From contig NZ_JAIOHK010000055.1 in the NCBI RefSeq assembly GCF_019913785.1, forward strand, positions 62,001 to 126,000: 64,000 bases of DNA, read 5' to 3'. Below, piece after piece: positions 46,948-56,309 of this stretch. The stretch's first letter is position 1. Each line of letters begins with the position of its first letter. Under the pieces are notes generated by a model. That model had not been told where the DNA came from. It searched no databases and worked only from the letters and a program-made list of their open reading frames with translations. Position numbers and translations under genes: made by a program. Origin of the DNA: Altibacter sp. (GTDB taxonomy: Bacteria; Bacteroidota; Bacteroidia; Flavobacteriales; Flavobacteriaceae).

Positions 46948-48396
46948 ATGGGTAAGTTTACAGAAGACGATTTAAAGAAAGAACTCGAAACCAAAGAGTA
47001 CGAATACGGATTTTATACCGATATAGAGTCCGACACATTTCCTGTTGGTTTAAACGAAGGTATTGTTCGGGCCATTTCAGAAAAGAAAGAAGAACCCGAA
47101 TGGATGACTACTTGGCGTTTGGAAGCCTTTCGCTATTGGCAAGAAATGGTGGAACCCGAATGGGCCAATGTGCACTATGAAAAACCAAATTTCCAAAATA
47201 TCTCCTACTATTCGGCGCCCAATAAAAAGCCCAAATACAACAGTATAGACGAAGTAGATCCGGAACTCTTAGACACCTTCAAAAGATTGGGTATTTCGTT
47301 AGATGAACAGAAAAAATTAGCCGGAGTAGCGGTAGATATTGTGATGGATTCGGTTTCGGTGGCCACTACTTTTAAGAAAACCTTGGCCAAAAAAGGAATT
47401 ATTTTCTGCTCTATTTCCGAAGCCATAAAAGAACATCCAGAACTTGTTAAAAAATATATTGGAAGTGTCGTCCCACAACGCGATAATTTCTATGCCGCCT
47501 TGAACAGTGCGGTGTTTAGTGATGGATCCTTTTGTTATATCCCGAAAGGGGTGCGGTGCCCAATGGAATTATCCACTTATTTCCGAATCAATCAAGCCGG
47601 TACCGGACAATTCGAGCGCACCCTAGTTATTGCCGATGAGGGAAGTTATGTGAGCTATTTAGAAGGTTGTACAGCGCCTAGCCGAGATGAAAACCAATTG
47701 CATGCCGCTGTGGTCGAACTCATTGCATTGGACAATGCCGAAATTAAGTATTCTACGGTCCAGAACTGGTATCCCGGCGGAAAAGATGGAAAAGGAGGAG
47801 TTTACAATTTTGTAACCAAGCGAGGTATCTGTGAAGCCAATGCGAAGATATCTTGGACACAGGTTGAAACAGGAAGCGCTGTTACCTGGAAATACCCGAG
47901 CTGTATACTAAAAGGAGATAATTCAATTGGTGAATTTTATTCGATCGCTGTAACAAACAATTACCAACAAGCCGATACCGGAACGAAGATGATTCATATT
48001 GGTAAAAACACGAAGAGCACTATCATTTCCAAAGGTATTTCGGCCGGAAAATCACAGAACAGCTACCGCGGTTTGGTAAAAATTAACCCCAAAGCCGATA
48101 ATGCTCGTAATTTTTCACAATGCGATTCGTTATTAATGGGAAATGACTGTGGCGCGCATACTTTTCCGTATATAGAAGTAAAAAATAAGACGGCACAGGT
48201 AGAACATGAGGCTACCACCAGCAAAATTGGTGAAGATCAAATATTTTATTGCAATCAGCGAGGTATTAATACCGAAAAAGCTATTGCGCTGATTGTAAAT
48301 GGATTTAGTAAAGAAGTGTTAAACAAGCTGCCCATGGAATTTGCCGTGGAAGCACAAAAACTATTAGAAATAAGCCTTGAAGGCTCAGTTGGTTAA
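46948..48396 (+). CDS. sufB: Fe-S cluster assembly scaffold subunit SufB
   Basis: Core scaffold of the SufBCD complex. The 482-residue product is full length and shows the family segments [59 protein letters not shown] and, near the end, [20 protein letters not shown]. It begins 19 nt after sufA. SufC does not follow directly: a lipoprotein gene (48415-48822) lies between them, which is unusual for this operon outside the Flavobacteriia. Confidence 0.97.
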   Translation: MGKFTEDDLKKELETKEYEYGFYTDIESDTFPVGLNEGIVRAISEKKEEPEWMTTWRLEAFRYWQEMVEPEWANVHYEKPNFQNISYYSAPNKKPKYNSIDEVDPELLDTFKRLGISLDEQKKLAGVAVDIVMDSVSVATTFKKTLAKKGIIFCSISEAIKEHPELVKKYIGSVVPQRDNFYAALNSAVFSDGSFCYIPKGVRCPMELSTYFRINQAGTGQFERTLVIADEGSYVSYLEGCTAPSRDENQLHAAVVELIALDNAEIKYSTVQNWYPGGKDGKGGVYNFVTKRGICEANAKISWTQVETGSAVTWKYPSCILKGDNSIGEFYSIAVTNNYQQADTGTKMIHIGKNTKSTIISKGISAGKSQNSYRGLVKINPKADNARNFSQCDSLLMGNDCGAHTFPYIEVKNKTAQVEHEATTSKIGEDQIFYCNQRGINTEKAIALIVNGFSKEVLNKLPMEFAVEAQKLLEISLEGSVG

Positions 48397-48414
48397 TTAA
48401 ATAAAGTAATCGTC

Positions 48415-48822
48415 ATGAAAAAAATCTTTTTGCTATTTACGCTTTCAATTTTTGTATTTGCTTGTAAAAATTCTGAAGAAAAGACCGTAGACAACACTGC
48501 GGAAACAGAAGACAGTGCCAATTATGTTCCAAGTAAAATGTATAAAGGTGAGTTTATCTATATGGCCGATGCGGCAGTACTTAAAGGAGACACTTACATT
48601 TTTGGAGTGAAAATGGACGAGATGGCTGCAAAATTGGGGGAGCGCGTGGCACCCATTAAAACAGATGAATTCGATATGGTGCCTGTTATTGTAAAGGGGA
48701 CCGTGTCACATAAAGAAAAAGACCAAGAAGGTTGGGATCAGATCTTAACCATTACTGAAATTCTCGAAGTGAGTCCCGTACCGGCAAAAGCCGACGTTAA
48801 AATTGAAGATAAGAAAAGCTAA
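48415..48822 (+). CDS. Small lipoprotein inside the suf operon, unknown function
   Basis: A 135-residue lipoprotein (Cys17 in FVFACKNS) with an acidic/Thr-rich linker and a domain that starts at YKGEFIYMADAAVLKG and ends ILTITEILEVSPVPAKADVK. Sequence of this type recurs in Bacteroidota between sufB and sufC; I know no function. It starts 18 nt after sufB and ends 2 nt before sufC, so it is certainly translated from the suf message although it is exported. Confidence 0.8.
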   Translation: MKKIFLLFTLSIFVFACKNSEEKTVDNTAETEDSANYVPSKMYKGEFIYMADAAVLKGDTYIFGVKMDEMAAKLGERVAPIKTDEFDMVPVIVKGTVSHKEKDQEGWDQILTITEILEVSPVPAKADVKIEDKKS

Positions 48823-48824
48823 AC

Positions 48825-49577
48825 ATGTTACACATTAAAGATTTGCACGCTGGTGTTGAGGAAAAAGATATCTTAAAAGGTATCAACCTGGAAGTAAAAG
48901 CCGGAGAAGTCCATGCTATTATGGGGCCAAATGGTTCCGGAAAAAGCACCTTGGCTTCGGTAATTGCCGGAAAAGATGAGTTTGAGGTCAGTAAAGGGGA
49001 ACTTACCCTGTATGGTGAAGATATCACCGAACTCGATCCTGAAGAAAGAGCCCACAAAGGTGTTTTTCTATCCTTTCAATACCCGGTTGAGATACCCGGA
49101 GTTTCCGTTACCAATTTTATAAAAACCGCTATCAACGAAACCCGAAAGGCAAAAGGGATGAACGATATGCCCGCTAGTGAAATGCTAAAGCTTATCAAAG
49201 AAAAGGCAGATCTCCTGGAAATCGATCGTAAATTTTTATCCCGTTCGTTGAACGAGGGCTTTTCCGGAGGAGAGAAAAAGAGAAATGAAATCTTCCAAAT
49301 GGCTATGATGGAACCCAAACTGGCCATTTTAGATGAGACCGATTCGGGCCTTGATATTGACGCACTAAAAGTAGTGGCAAACGGCGTGAATACCTTCAAA
49401 AATAAAGACAACGCCGTGGTGGTTATAACCCACTATCAGCGTTTGTTAGATTATATAATTCCCGATTTTGTACACGTAATAATGGACGGTAAAATTGTAA
49501 AGTCCGGCGGAAAAGAATTGGCCCATGAATTAGAAGAAAGAGGCTACGATTGGATTAAAGAAGAAGTGAATGCCTAA
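48825..49577 (+). CDS. sufC: Fe-S cluster assembly ATPase SufC
   Basis: ABC-type ATPase of the SufBCD complex. The 250-residue product has Walker A GPNGSGKST (34-42), the Q-loop segment SFQYPVEIPGVS, signature SGGEKKR near 143-150, Walker B with ILDETDSGLDID, and the VITHYQR switch histidine. It starts 2 nt after the lipoprotein gene and its stop overlaps a possible upstream SufD start (49570), showing tight coupling. Confidence 0.97.
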   Translation: MLHIKDLHAGVEEKDILKGINLEVKAGEVHAIMGPNGSGKSTLASVIAGKDEFEVSKGELTLYGEDITELDPEERAHKGVFLSFQYPVEIPGVSVTNFIKTAINETRKAKGMNDMPASEMLKLIKEKADLLEIDRKFLSRSLNEGFSGGEKKRNEIFQMAMMEPKLAILDETDSGLDIDALKVVANGVNTFKNKDNAVVVITHYQRLLDYIIPDFVHVIMDGKIVKSGGKELAHELEERGYDWIKEEVNA

Positions 49578-49599
49578 CGGCAATTTGATGATTGAATTT

Positions 49600-50916
49600 A
49601 TGAGTTTAAAAGAAAAATTACTTTCCTCCTACCTCGCTTTCGAAGATAATTTGGAAGCGGACTCTCCTATACATGAGCTTCGAAATAAGGCAATCAAGAA
49701 TTTCGAGCAAAAGGGGTTTCCCACCAAAAAAGAAGAGGCCTGGAAGTATACATCCTTAAATGCCTTGTTGAAAAATGATTACAGTGTTTTTCCGAAGCAA
49801 TTAGATAAATCCATTGATTTTAAAGATGTGAAGAAGTATTTTCTTCACGATATCGACACCTATAAAGTTGTTTTTGTCGATGGAGTCTACAGTTCTTTTC
49901 ATTCTGAAACTACCCACGATCAAATAGATGTTTGTTTGATGTCTTCGGCATTGAACAAGACGAAATACAAGCCCGTTATAGAAGCCTATTATAACAAAAT
50001 TGCTGAAGATGACAGCCTCACGTCTCTCAATACAGCCTTTGCTAAAGAAGGAGCCTATATTCATATTCCGAAGCATAAGGAAGTTGAAAAGCCTATTGAG
50101 ATCCTTTATTTCTCAACAGGAAATGAAGCGGCGGTATTCTTACAACCCAGGAATTTAATTGTTGTTGGAGAAAATGCACACGTCCAAATTATTGAACGAC
50201 ACCAAAGCTTGTCTAAAAATGAAGTGCTCACCAACAGTGTGACCGAAATTTTTGCTGAAAAACGAGCCTTTGTTGATTATTATAAAATACAAAACAATGT
50301 AGCTTCAGCCTCATTGATAGACAATACCTATATTGCCCAAGAACGCGAAAGCAATTGTAAGGTACACACGTTTTCTTTCGGGGGAAAATTAACCCGAAAC
50401 AACTTGAACTTCTATCAAAATGGAGAGTATTGTAATTCAACCCTAAAAGGAGTCACCATTTTGGAAAACAAACAACATGTTGACCATAACACCTTGGTAC
50501 ATCATATTGCTCCCAATTGTGAGAGTCATCAAGACTACAAAGGTATTTTCGGCGATGCTTCAACGGGAGTTTTTAACGGTAGAGTTATCGTTGAAAAAGA
50601 TGCACAAAAAACAGATGCCTTTCAGCAAAACAACAATATTTTGGTAGACGATAAGGCCACTATTAATGCAAAACCACAACTAGAAATCTTTGCCGATGAT
50701 GTGAAATGTTCACATGGTTGCACCATTGGTCAGTTAGATGAGGATGCCTTATTTTATATGCGTTCACGGGGAATTGCAAAAAAAGAAGCTCGCGCTTTGC
50801 TCATGTATGCCTTTGCCAATACGGTCTTAGAAAGCGTTAAAATTCCTGAGTTGAAAAGACGTATCAATAAGTTAATCGCCCATAAAATTGGGGTAAACTT
50901 AGGATTCGAAGTATAA
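49600..50916 (+). CDS. sufD: Fe-S cluster assembly protein SufD
   Basis: Paralogue of SufB and third member of the SufBCD scaffold. The product shows FPTKKEEAWKYTS near the N-terminus, a long beta-helix core, and the C-terminal DDVKCSHGCTIGQLDEDALFYMRSRGI hallmark. Three in-frame ATGs are possible (49570, 49588, 49600); the last was chosen because MSLKEKL matches the usual start of flavobacterial SufD and avoids overlapping sufC. With it the protein has 438 residues. Confidence 0.95.
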   Translation: MSLKEKLLSSYLAFEDNLEADSPIHELRNKAIKNFEQKGFPTKKEEAWKYTSLNALLKNDYSVFPKQLDKSIDFKDVKKYFLHDIDTYKVVFVDGVYSSFHSETTHDQIDVCLMSSALNKTKYKPVIEAYYNKIAEDDSLTSLNTAFAKEGAYIHIPKHKEVEKPIEILYFSTGNEAAVFLQPRNLIVVGENAHVQIIERHQSLSKNEVLTNSVTEIFAEKRAFVDYYKIQNNVASASLIDNTYIAQERESNCKVHTFSFGGKLTRNNLNFYQNGEYCNSTLKGVTILENKQHVDHNTLVHHIAPNCESHQDYKGIFGDASTGVFNGRVIVEKDAQKTDAFQQNNNILVDDKATINAKPQLEIFADDVKCSHGCTIGQLDEDALFYMRSRGIAKKEARALLMYAFANTVLESVKIPELKRRINKLIAHKIGVNLGFEV

Positions 50917-50939
50917 ACTATAAATACGCTCCCTAGTTA

Positions 50940-52157
50940 ATGGCTTTCGATGTTCAAAAAATACGAAACGATTTTCCCATACTTCAACGAAAGGTAAATG
51001 GATATCCGCTGGTATATTTAGACAATGCAGCCACTTCACAAAAGCCTCAAGTAGTAATTGACTGCATCGTGGATTATTACAGCAATTACAACGCCAATAT
51101 CCATAGAGGTGTGCATACCCTGTCTCAAGAAGCTACAGACGCTTACGAGATGGCGCGAAAGAAGATACAAACCCACTTCAATATAGCCCACTTGCACGAG
51201 GTGATTTTTACTTCGGGAACTACCCACGGTATCAACCTGGTGGCCAATGGGTTTTCCACATTACTGAATAAGGGTGATGAAATTATTGTTTCGGCGCTAG
51301 AGCACCATTCTAATATAGTGCCCTGGCAAATGTTATGCGAACGCAGCGGTGCTATTCTTAAAGTCATTCCCATAAATGAAGAGGGTGTATTGATCCTTTC
51401 AGCCTATGAAGAATTGCTTTCAGAAAAGACTAAACTGGTTTTTGTAAATCATATTTCTAACGCCTTGGGAACCATAAACCCAATTAAAAAAATCATTGAA
51501 AAAGCACATGCCATAGGTGCGGCAGTCTTGATCGATGGGGCGCAGTCCTGTTCTCACATCAAGCCCGATCTAATAGATCTGGATGTCGACTTTTATGTGA
51601 CCTCTGCTCATAAGATGTGTGGCCCCACCGGAGTTGGCATATTATATGGAAAAGAGGATTGGCTTCGCAAAATGCCTCCATACCAAGGGGGCGGGGAAAT
51701 GATAAAGGAGGTAACTTTCGAGAAAACGACCTATGCCGATCTACCCCATAAATTTGAAGCCGGAACTCCTAATATTTGTGGTGGAATTGCATTTGGCGCA
51801 GCAATTGATTACCTTAACAGTATTGGATTTAATGCTATTGCGGCACATGAAAAAATGCTATTGGACTATGCGACCAAGGAGTTATTAGCTATCGAAGGAT
51901 TGAAGATTTATGGCACTGGTTCCGAAAAGACTTCTGTCATATCATTCAATATTGATGGTATACACCCTTACGATATTGGTACTATAATTGATAAACTTGG
52001 TATTGCGGTTCGAACCGGGCATCATTGTGCTCAACCCATCATGGATTATTTCAATATTCCGGGTACTGTACGAGCTTCCTTTTCTTTTTACAATACAATA
52101 GAGGAAGTAGACAGCCTGGTACAAGGCGTTATCAAAGCAAAATTAATGCTAACCTAA
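50940..52157 (+). CDS. sufS: Cysteine desulfurase SufS
   Basis: Group II cysteine desulfurase that supplies sulfur for Fe-S clusters. The 405-residue product has the PLP lysine K225 in TSAHKMCGPTG, the YLDNAATSQKP and TSGTTHGINLVA motifs, and the sulfur-carrying C363 in RTGHHCAQP. It is followed after 10 nt by a lipoprotein gene and then by its partner sufE. Confidence 0.97.
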   Translation: MAFDVQKIRNDFPILQRKVNGYPLVYLDNAATSQKPQVVIDCIVDYYSNYNANIHRGVHTLSQEATDAYEMARKKIQTHFNIAHLHEVIFTSGTTHGINLVANGFSTLLNKGDEIIVSALEHHSNIVPWQMLCERSGAILKVIPINEEGVLILSAYEELLSEKTKLVFVNHISNALGTINPIKKIIEKAHAIGAAVLIDGAQSCSHIKPDLIDLDVDFYVTSAHKMCGPTGVGILYGKEDWLRKMPPYQGGGEMIKEVTFEKTTYADLPHKFEAGTPNICGGIAFGAAIDYLNSIGFNAIAAHEKMLLDYATKELLAIEGLKIYGTGSEKTSVISFNIDGIHPYDIGTIIDKLGIAVRTGHHCAQPIMDYFNIPGTVRASFSFYNTIEEVDSLVQGVIKAKLMLT

Positions 52158-52167
52158 ATATTATACT

Positions 52168-52617
52168 ATGAAGTTCCTAAGCTTATTAACAACCTTTATA
52201 CTCACCATTGTAGTTAGCAGTTGTGATGAAACCAAAAAAGTAATCGACGTGGCAGGAAATGTACAATTATCGGGGACATACACCATTTCAAATGTAGGTG
52301 GTCAAGCGATTGCAGCAGCTGGCGACAAAAAGGTCTATATCTCATTCGCAGGGTTGGATAAGACCATTCGCGGAAATACGGGTTGTAATTCATTCTTCGG
52401 AAATTATTCACTGGATTTATACGCTTTGTCCTTTAGCGATGTAGGGCAAACCGAAATGTACTGTGACGAATCTACCATGGTTATTGAAACCAAATTTATG
52501 GAGGCGTTGCGAAATACAGGATCCTATTCTATAGAGGAAGGTGTACTCACACTGTATTCAAAGACAGATAGAAGTGTGCTACTCACGGCAAAAAAAGATT
52601 TAAATAAAGAAAATTAA
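52168..52617 (+). CDS. META-domain lipoprotein inside the suf operon
   Basis: A 149-residue lipoprotein (lipobox VSSC, Cys19) with a META/HslJ-like domain. The hallmark GNTGCNSFFGNY is clear, as is EMYCDESTMVIETKFMEAL, giving a disulfide-capable cysteine pair. The META fold occurs in heat-shock protein HslJ and in inhibitor-like proteins; no specific function can be named. It lies 10 nt after sufS and 2 nt before sufE, so it is the second exported protein embedded in this cytosolic pathway. Confidence 0.88.
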   Translation: MKFLSLLTTFILTIVVSSCDETKKVIDVAGNVQLSGTYTISNVGGQAIAAAGDKKVYISFAGLDKTIRGNTGCNSFFGNYSLDLYALSFSDVGQTEMYCDESTMVIETKFMEALRNTGSYSIEEGVLTLYSKTDRSVLLTAKKDLNKEN

Positions 52618-52619
52618 AT

Positions 52620-53042
52620 ATGACCATTGAGGAGATACAGAAAGAATTGATCGATGAGTTTTCCTTGTTTGACGACTGGATGCAGAAGTACGAATATATG
52701 ATCGAGTTAGGCAAAACATTACCCATCATTGATCCCAAACTCAAAACAGATGACCGCCTCATCAAAGGATGTCAATCTAAGGTTTGGTTGCATGCCGAAT
52801 TAAAAGGAGACTATGTAGTATTCACTGCCGATAGCGATGCCATAATTACAAAGGGTATTGTTGCCATACTCATACGAGTTTTTACCAATCAAAAACCAGA
52901 AGCCATCCTTAATGCAAATACTAACTTTATTGATGAAATAGGTTTAAAAGACCACTTGTCCCCAACCCGTGCAAACGGATTGGTTTCGATGATCAAGCAA
53001 ATGAAATTATATGCTGTTGCATATCAAGCACAACTTAAATAG
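52620..53042 (+). CDS. sufE: Sulfur acceptor protein SufE
   Basis: A 140-residue SufE that takes persulfide sulfur from SufS. The active cysteine is C51 in LIKGCQSKVWL, in the standard surrounding motif, followed by the DSDAIITKGIVAILI segment. Two nucleotides after the META lipoprotein gene. Clear assignment. Confidence 0.95.
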   Translation: MTIEEIQKELIDEFSLFDDWMQKYEYMIELGKTLPIIDPKLKTDDRLIKGCQSKVWLHAELKGDYVVFTADSDAIITKGIVAILIRVFTNQKPEAILNANTNFIDEIGLKDHLSPTRANGLVSMIKQMKLYAVAYQAQLK

Positions 53043-53048
53043 TTAACA

Positions 53049-53378
53049 ATGTCAACAACAACTGAAATAGACACAACCGAATTAGGCGAAAAGATCGTCA
53101 AGGTGCTAAAGACCATTTACGATCCGGAAATCCCCGTAGATATCTACGAACTAGGACTAATTTACGATGTAATGGTAAATGACGACTTCGAGGTGAAAGT
53201 ATTAATGACACTAACGACGCCCAATTGCCCAGTAGCCGAGTCATTACCTGCCGAGGTTGAAGATAAGGTGAGGTCCATCAAGCTGGTCAAGGATGCCGAA
53301 GTGGAAATCACTTTCGATCCTCCTTGGACCCAAGACCTAATGAGCGAAGAAGCCAAATTGGAATTGGGCATGCTGTGA
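53049..53378 (+). CDS. DUF59/MIP18 family protein (SufT-like) of the suf operon
   Basis: A 109-residue DUF59 protein with the DPEIPVDIYELGLIYDV signature (25-41) and the conserved TTPNCP cysteine (C60). Proteins of this family help mature Fe-S proteins and are often called SufT-like or Fe-S assembly protein in suf operons. The stop codon TGA shares its last base with the ATG of the DUF2480 gene (TGATG), indicating translational coupling. Confidence 0.9.
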   Translation: MSTTTEIDTTELGEKIVKVLKTIYDPEIPVDIYELGLIYDVMVNDDFEVKVLMTLTTPNCPVAESLPAEVEDKVRSIKLVKDAEVEITFDPPWTQDLMSEEAKLELGML

Positions 53379-53884
53379 TGGAAAAAGAGATTGTAAATAG
53401 AGTTGCCAACAGTAAACTTATAACCTTCGATCTCGAGGATTTTTATCCAAAAGGCGAACGGATATCTTTTGATATTTCGAAATGGTTATATGAAGGGGTC
53501 GTATTAAAGGAAAAGGACTTTAGAGCATTTGTGAGTGCCCATGATTGGTCGCAATATACCGATACATTTGTAGCCCTACATTGCAGCACTGAAGCTATTA
53601 TTCCGGGATGGGCTTATCTACTGCTCACGGTTCATCTCACCCCCTATGCCAAAAAGGTTACTGTAGGTTCACTGGAAGAACTTGAGACCGTATTGTTTTC
53701 TGAAATCATTCATGAGCTCCCTCTGGAATTGTACAGGGATAAACCTGTTATAATCAAAGGCTGCTCCCATAAAACCATCCCATCCACAGCCTATGTGCTA
53801 TTGGCGCAACGGCTTCAACCGATTGCAAAAAGTATATTGTATGGGGAGGCCTGTTCTTCAGTTCCATTGTATAAGAAGAAATAA
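53378..53884 (+). CDS. DUF2480 family protein
   Basis: A 168-residue cytosolic protein matching DUF2480, a Bacteroidota-specific family: MEKEIVNRVANSKLITFDLE at the start, ISKWLYEGVVLKEKDFR, then HDWSQYTDTFVALHCSTEAI and a C-terminal CSHKTIPSTAYVLLAQRLQP. Its start overlaps the DUF59 stop (TGATG), so it is the last gene of the suf operon. Function is unknown; its constant place beside SufE and DUF59 suggests a role in Fe-S biogenesis. A longer frame starting upstream at 53324 would overlap the DUF59 gene for 55 nt and was rejected. Confidence 0.88.
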   Translation: MEKEIVNRVANSKLITFDLEDFYPKGERISFDISKWLYEGVVLKEKDFRAFVSAHDWSQYTDTFVALHCSTEAIIPGWAYLLLTVHLTPYAKKVTVGSLEELETVLFSEIIHELPLELYRDKPVIIKGCSHKTIPSTAYVLLAQRLQPIAKSILYGEACSSVPLYKKK

Positions 53885-53959
53885 GTCATTATTTGAAAAG
53901 AAAATACCCCTACGCAAGCACCTTTTTGTCTAAAATTTTCAGAATCTAAAAAGAAGCTT

Positions 53960-53967
53960 TAAATTTG
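53960..53967 (+). promoter_or_regulatory. -7 promoter element of the DUF3078 gene
   Basis: TAAATTTG matches TAnnTTTG, 21 nt before the ATG at 53989. No TTG at the standard spacing, so only the -7 element is called. Confidence 0.5.
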
Positions 53968-53988
53968 CCTTTTTAAAAAATCAAACCA

Positions 53989-54909
53989 ATGAAGCACCTA
54001 TTTTTCTTAGTCTTATTTATTATTGTTCCATTAGGCATTTTTGCTCAAGAAACGGAAGAAAAAGAAGCCCCAAAAGATGGCTGGTCAAAGGTTGGAAATC
54101 TTTCCCTTCTTTTTAGCCAAGCTGCCTTTAACGAAGAGTGGACAGGAGGTGGTACCTCCAATTATGCTGCTAACTTAGGACTTGCTTATGACTTTAATTA
54201 TCGTCAAGGAAAGTTAGTTTGGGACAATCGCATTGTAGCCGACTACGGCATTACAAAGCAAAAAGATCAAGAGTTCACACGTAAAACCAACGATCGTTTG
54301 GAGTTTAACTCCCTTGTTGGTAAACAGATAAAAGAAAGTAATTGGTATTACTCGTATTTTCTTAATTTCAAAACACAGCTAACTTCAGGATATGTGTACA
54401 GTGAAGATACCAATGGTAATGAAGTTCGTACGGAAGCGACTAAGTTGCTTTCTCCCGGATATATTCAGACAGGTCCCGGATTACTTTGGAAAAAAAGTGA
54501 CAACCTCAAAGTAAATATTTCACCGGCAACGGCAAAACTAATTATTGTGAGTAGTGACTTCACAGATGTTGGGACAAATCAAGCTGTGATTGATGCTTTT
54601 AATGACGCAGGCGGCTATTTTGGAGTAGAAGCAAACGAGAGCACTCGTTTTGAATTTGGAGCCTCTATTTCGGCATATGCTAAAATAAGCTTAATGAAGA
54701 ATGTGACGATGGAAAATGTACTAAATTTGTATTCAAATTACTTGGAAGACCCGCAAAATGTAGATATCGACTACACGCTTAATTTAATCATGTCTGTAAA
54801 TAAGTTTATTACAGCCAATGCCACCCTCCAAGCAATCTATGATGATAATGCAGTACAAGGATTTCAAATAAGAGAAGCATTGGGAATTGGAGTGACCTAT
54901 GGTTTCTAA
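53989..54909 (+). CDS. DUF3078 outer-membrane protein
   Basis: A 306-residue exported protein: signal peptide 1-19 (ending IFAQ), then a DUF3078-type beta-barrel with the hallmark SQAAFNEEWTGGGTSNYAAN segment, several aromatic-rich strands (e.g. NRIVADYGITK, SNWYYSYFLNFKTQ) and a C-terminal phenylalanine (GVTYGF). This fits a small outer-membrane barrel conserved in Bacteroidota. Function unknown. It has its own -7 box and ends 116 nt before the convergent hflX; a bidirectional terminator lies between. Confidence 0.88.
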   Translation: MKHLFFLVLFIIVPLGIFAQETEEKEAPKDGWSKVGNLSLLFSQAAFNEEWTGGGTSNYAANLGLAYDFNYRQGKLVWDNRIVADYGITKQKDQEFTRKTNDRLEFNSLVGKQIKESNWYYSYFLNFKTQLTSGYVYSEDTNGNEVRTEATKLLSPGYIQTGPGLLWKKSDNLKVNISPATAKLIIVSSDFTDVGTNQAVIDAFNDAGGYFGVEANESTRFEFGASISAYAKISLMKNVTMENVLNLYSNYLEDPQNVDIDYTLNLIMSVNKFITANATLQAIYDDNAVQGFQIREALGIGVTYGF

Positions 54910-55000
54910 AAATAAAAAAAGTATTACGAAGTAGCTGTAAAGGGACCTATCGATGTTTTATATCTTTGGTTAGTTAGTTTTCGAAAGGTCTTTGCTACAG

Positions 55001-55028
55001 AAAAGCCGTCCCTAGGGACGGCTTTTTA
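55001..55028. terminator. Bidirectional rho-independent terminator
   Basis: A perfect palindrome of 26 bp (55001-55026; GCCGTCCC/GGGACGGC core) with A-run and T-run at its ends, giving a strong hairpin on both strands. It ends the DUF3078 gene and overlaps the first base of the hflX stop codon. Confidence 0.88.
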
Positions 55029-56231
55029 TTCTGTATATTCGTCGTACAGAAAGTGATTGTACGGAAACCTACTTATATGAATCTCCTTAACTTTTTCATA
55101 CACCAACTTCCTGAATTCCTCCAAATTCTCCTTTTCTAATGCCGAAATAAAAATTGCATCACCATCGGCCGAATGCATCCAGGTGCGTTTCCATTCTTCC
55201 AAGGTATAATGCGCCTTCGTTCTTTCAGTTGTAAGATCGTCAGCCTCAATTGATTCAGCCTCATAGGCGTCAATTTTATTAAAGACCATCACCATTGGCT
55301 TATCGGCACTATCTATTTCGTCTAAAATAGTATTCACCGAAGCAATATGATCTTCAAATGAAGGATGTGAAATATCCACCACATGAAGTAAAAGATCGGC
55401 TTCCCGAACCTCATCCAGCGTACTTTTAAAACTTTCCACCAATTGCGTGGGCAACTTTCGGATAAATCCAACGGTATCGGTCAATAAAAACGGCAAATTC
55501 CCAATTACCACTTTGCGCACCGTAGTATCGAGTGTTGCAAACAATTTATTTTCGGCAAAGACCTCACTCTTGCTTATCACATTCATGAGTGTAGATTTTC
55601 CCACATTGGTATATCCAACTAGGGCCACCCGAACCAAAGAGCCTCTATTTCCACGCTGCACCGCCATTTGCTTATCGATCGTGGTAATTTTCTTTTTTAA
55701 CAAGGCAATCCGATCTCGAACGATTCGTCTGTCGGTTTCAATTTCGGTTTCTCCGGGTCCTCGCATTCCAATACCTCCACGTTGTCTCTCAAGGTGGGTC
55801 CACATTCCCGCCAGTCGAGGCAATAAATATTCGTATTGCGCCAATTCCACCTGAGTCCGCGCATAACTTGTGGTGGCACGTTGGGCAAAAATGTCTAAAA
55901 TTAAATTCGTGCGATCTATTATTTTACAGCGAAGAATTTTTTCTATATTCTTTTGCTGTGCAGGAGAAAGTTCATCATCGAAAATAGCTACGCCAATTTC
56001 GTTTTCTTCAACAAAGACACGCACTTCCTCCATTTTCCCTGTACCAATAAATGTTTTTGGATTGGGTGGATCCATTTTCTGAACAAACCGTTTAAGTACT
56101 TCACCTCCGGCTGTATACGCCAAAAACTCCAACTCATCCAGATATTCTTTTGCCTTTTCTTCGTTCTGCTGCTGGGTGATCAATCCAATAAGAATGGTTT
56201 TTTCGTATTCAAGATCTGTTTTCTCAAGCAT
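55026..56231 (-). CDS. hflX: GTPase HflX
   Basis: Ribosome-associated GTPase that splits stalled or hibernating 70S ribosomes. The 401-residue protein has the family N-domain (FIGTGKMEEV, VAIFDDELSPAQQKN), the glycine-rich RGGIGMRGPGETEIETDRR loop and the G-domain: G1 GYTNVGKST (206-214), G3 DTVGF (252-256) and G4 NKID (318-321). The longest frame starts 11 codons upstream at GTG, but the -7 box at 56249-56256 would then lie inside it, so the ATG at 56231 is preferred. Confidence 0.96.
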   Translation of the reverse strand: MLEKTDLEYEKTILIGLITQQQNEEKAKEYLDELEFLAYTAGGEVLKRFVQKMDPPNPKTFIGTGKMEEVRVFVEENEIGVAIFDDELSPAQQKNIEKILRCKIIDRTNLILDIFAQRATTSYARTQVELAQYEYLLPRLAGMWTHLERQRGGIGMRGPGETEIETDRRIVRDRIALLKKKITTIDKQMAVQRGNRGSLVRVALVGYTNVGKSTLMNVISKSEVFAENKLFATLDTTVRKVVIGNLPFLLTDTVGFIRKLPTQLVESFKSTLDEVREADLLLHVVDISHPSFEDHIASVNTILDEIDSADKPMVMVFNKIDAYEAESIEADDLTTERTKAHYTLEEWKRTWMHSADGDAIFISALEKENLEEFRKLVYEKVKEIHISRFPYNHFLYDEYTE

Positions 56232-56248
56232 AGCCTTTAATTCTTTCA

Positions 56249-56256
56249 CAAATGTA
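56249..56256 (-). promoter_or_regulatory. -7 promoter element of hflX
   Basis: On the minus strand TACATTTG matches TAnnTTTG, 17 nt before the ATG at 56231. A -33 element is not obvious. Used to choose the hflX start. Confidence 0.5.
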
Positions 56257-56309
56257 CGAAACACATTGAAAGGGATTTTTGTATTTTACATCCAATTAAC
56301 ATAGTTGGG

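Noticed and set aside
53324-53377. Longer DUF2480 start inside the DUF59 gene
   Set aside because: The ATG at 53378 overlaps the stop as TGATG and matches the family N-terminus.
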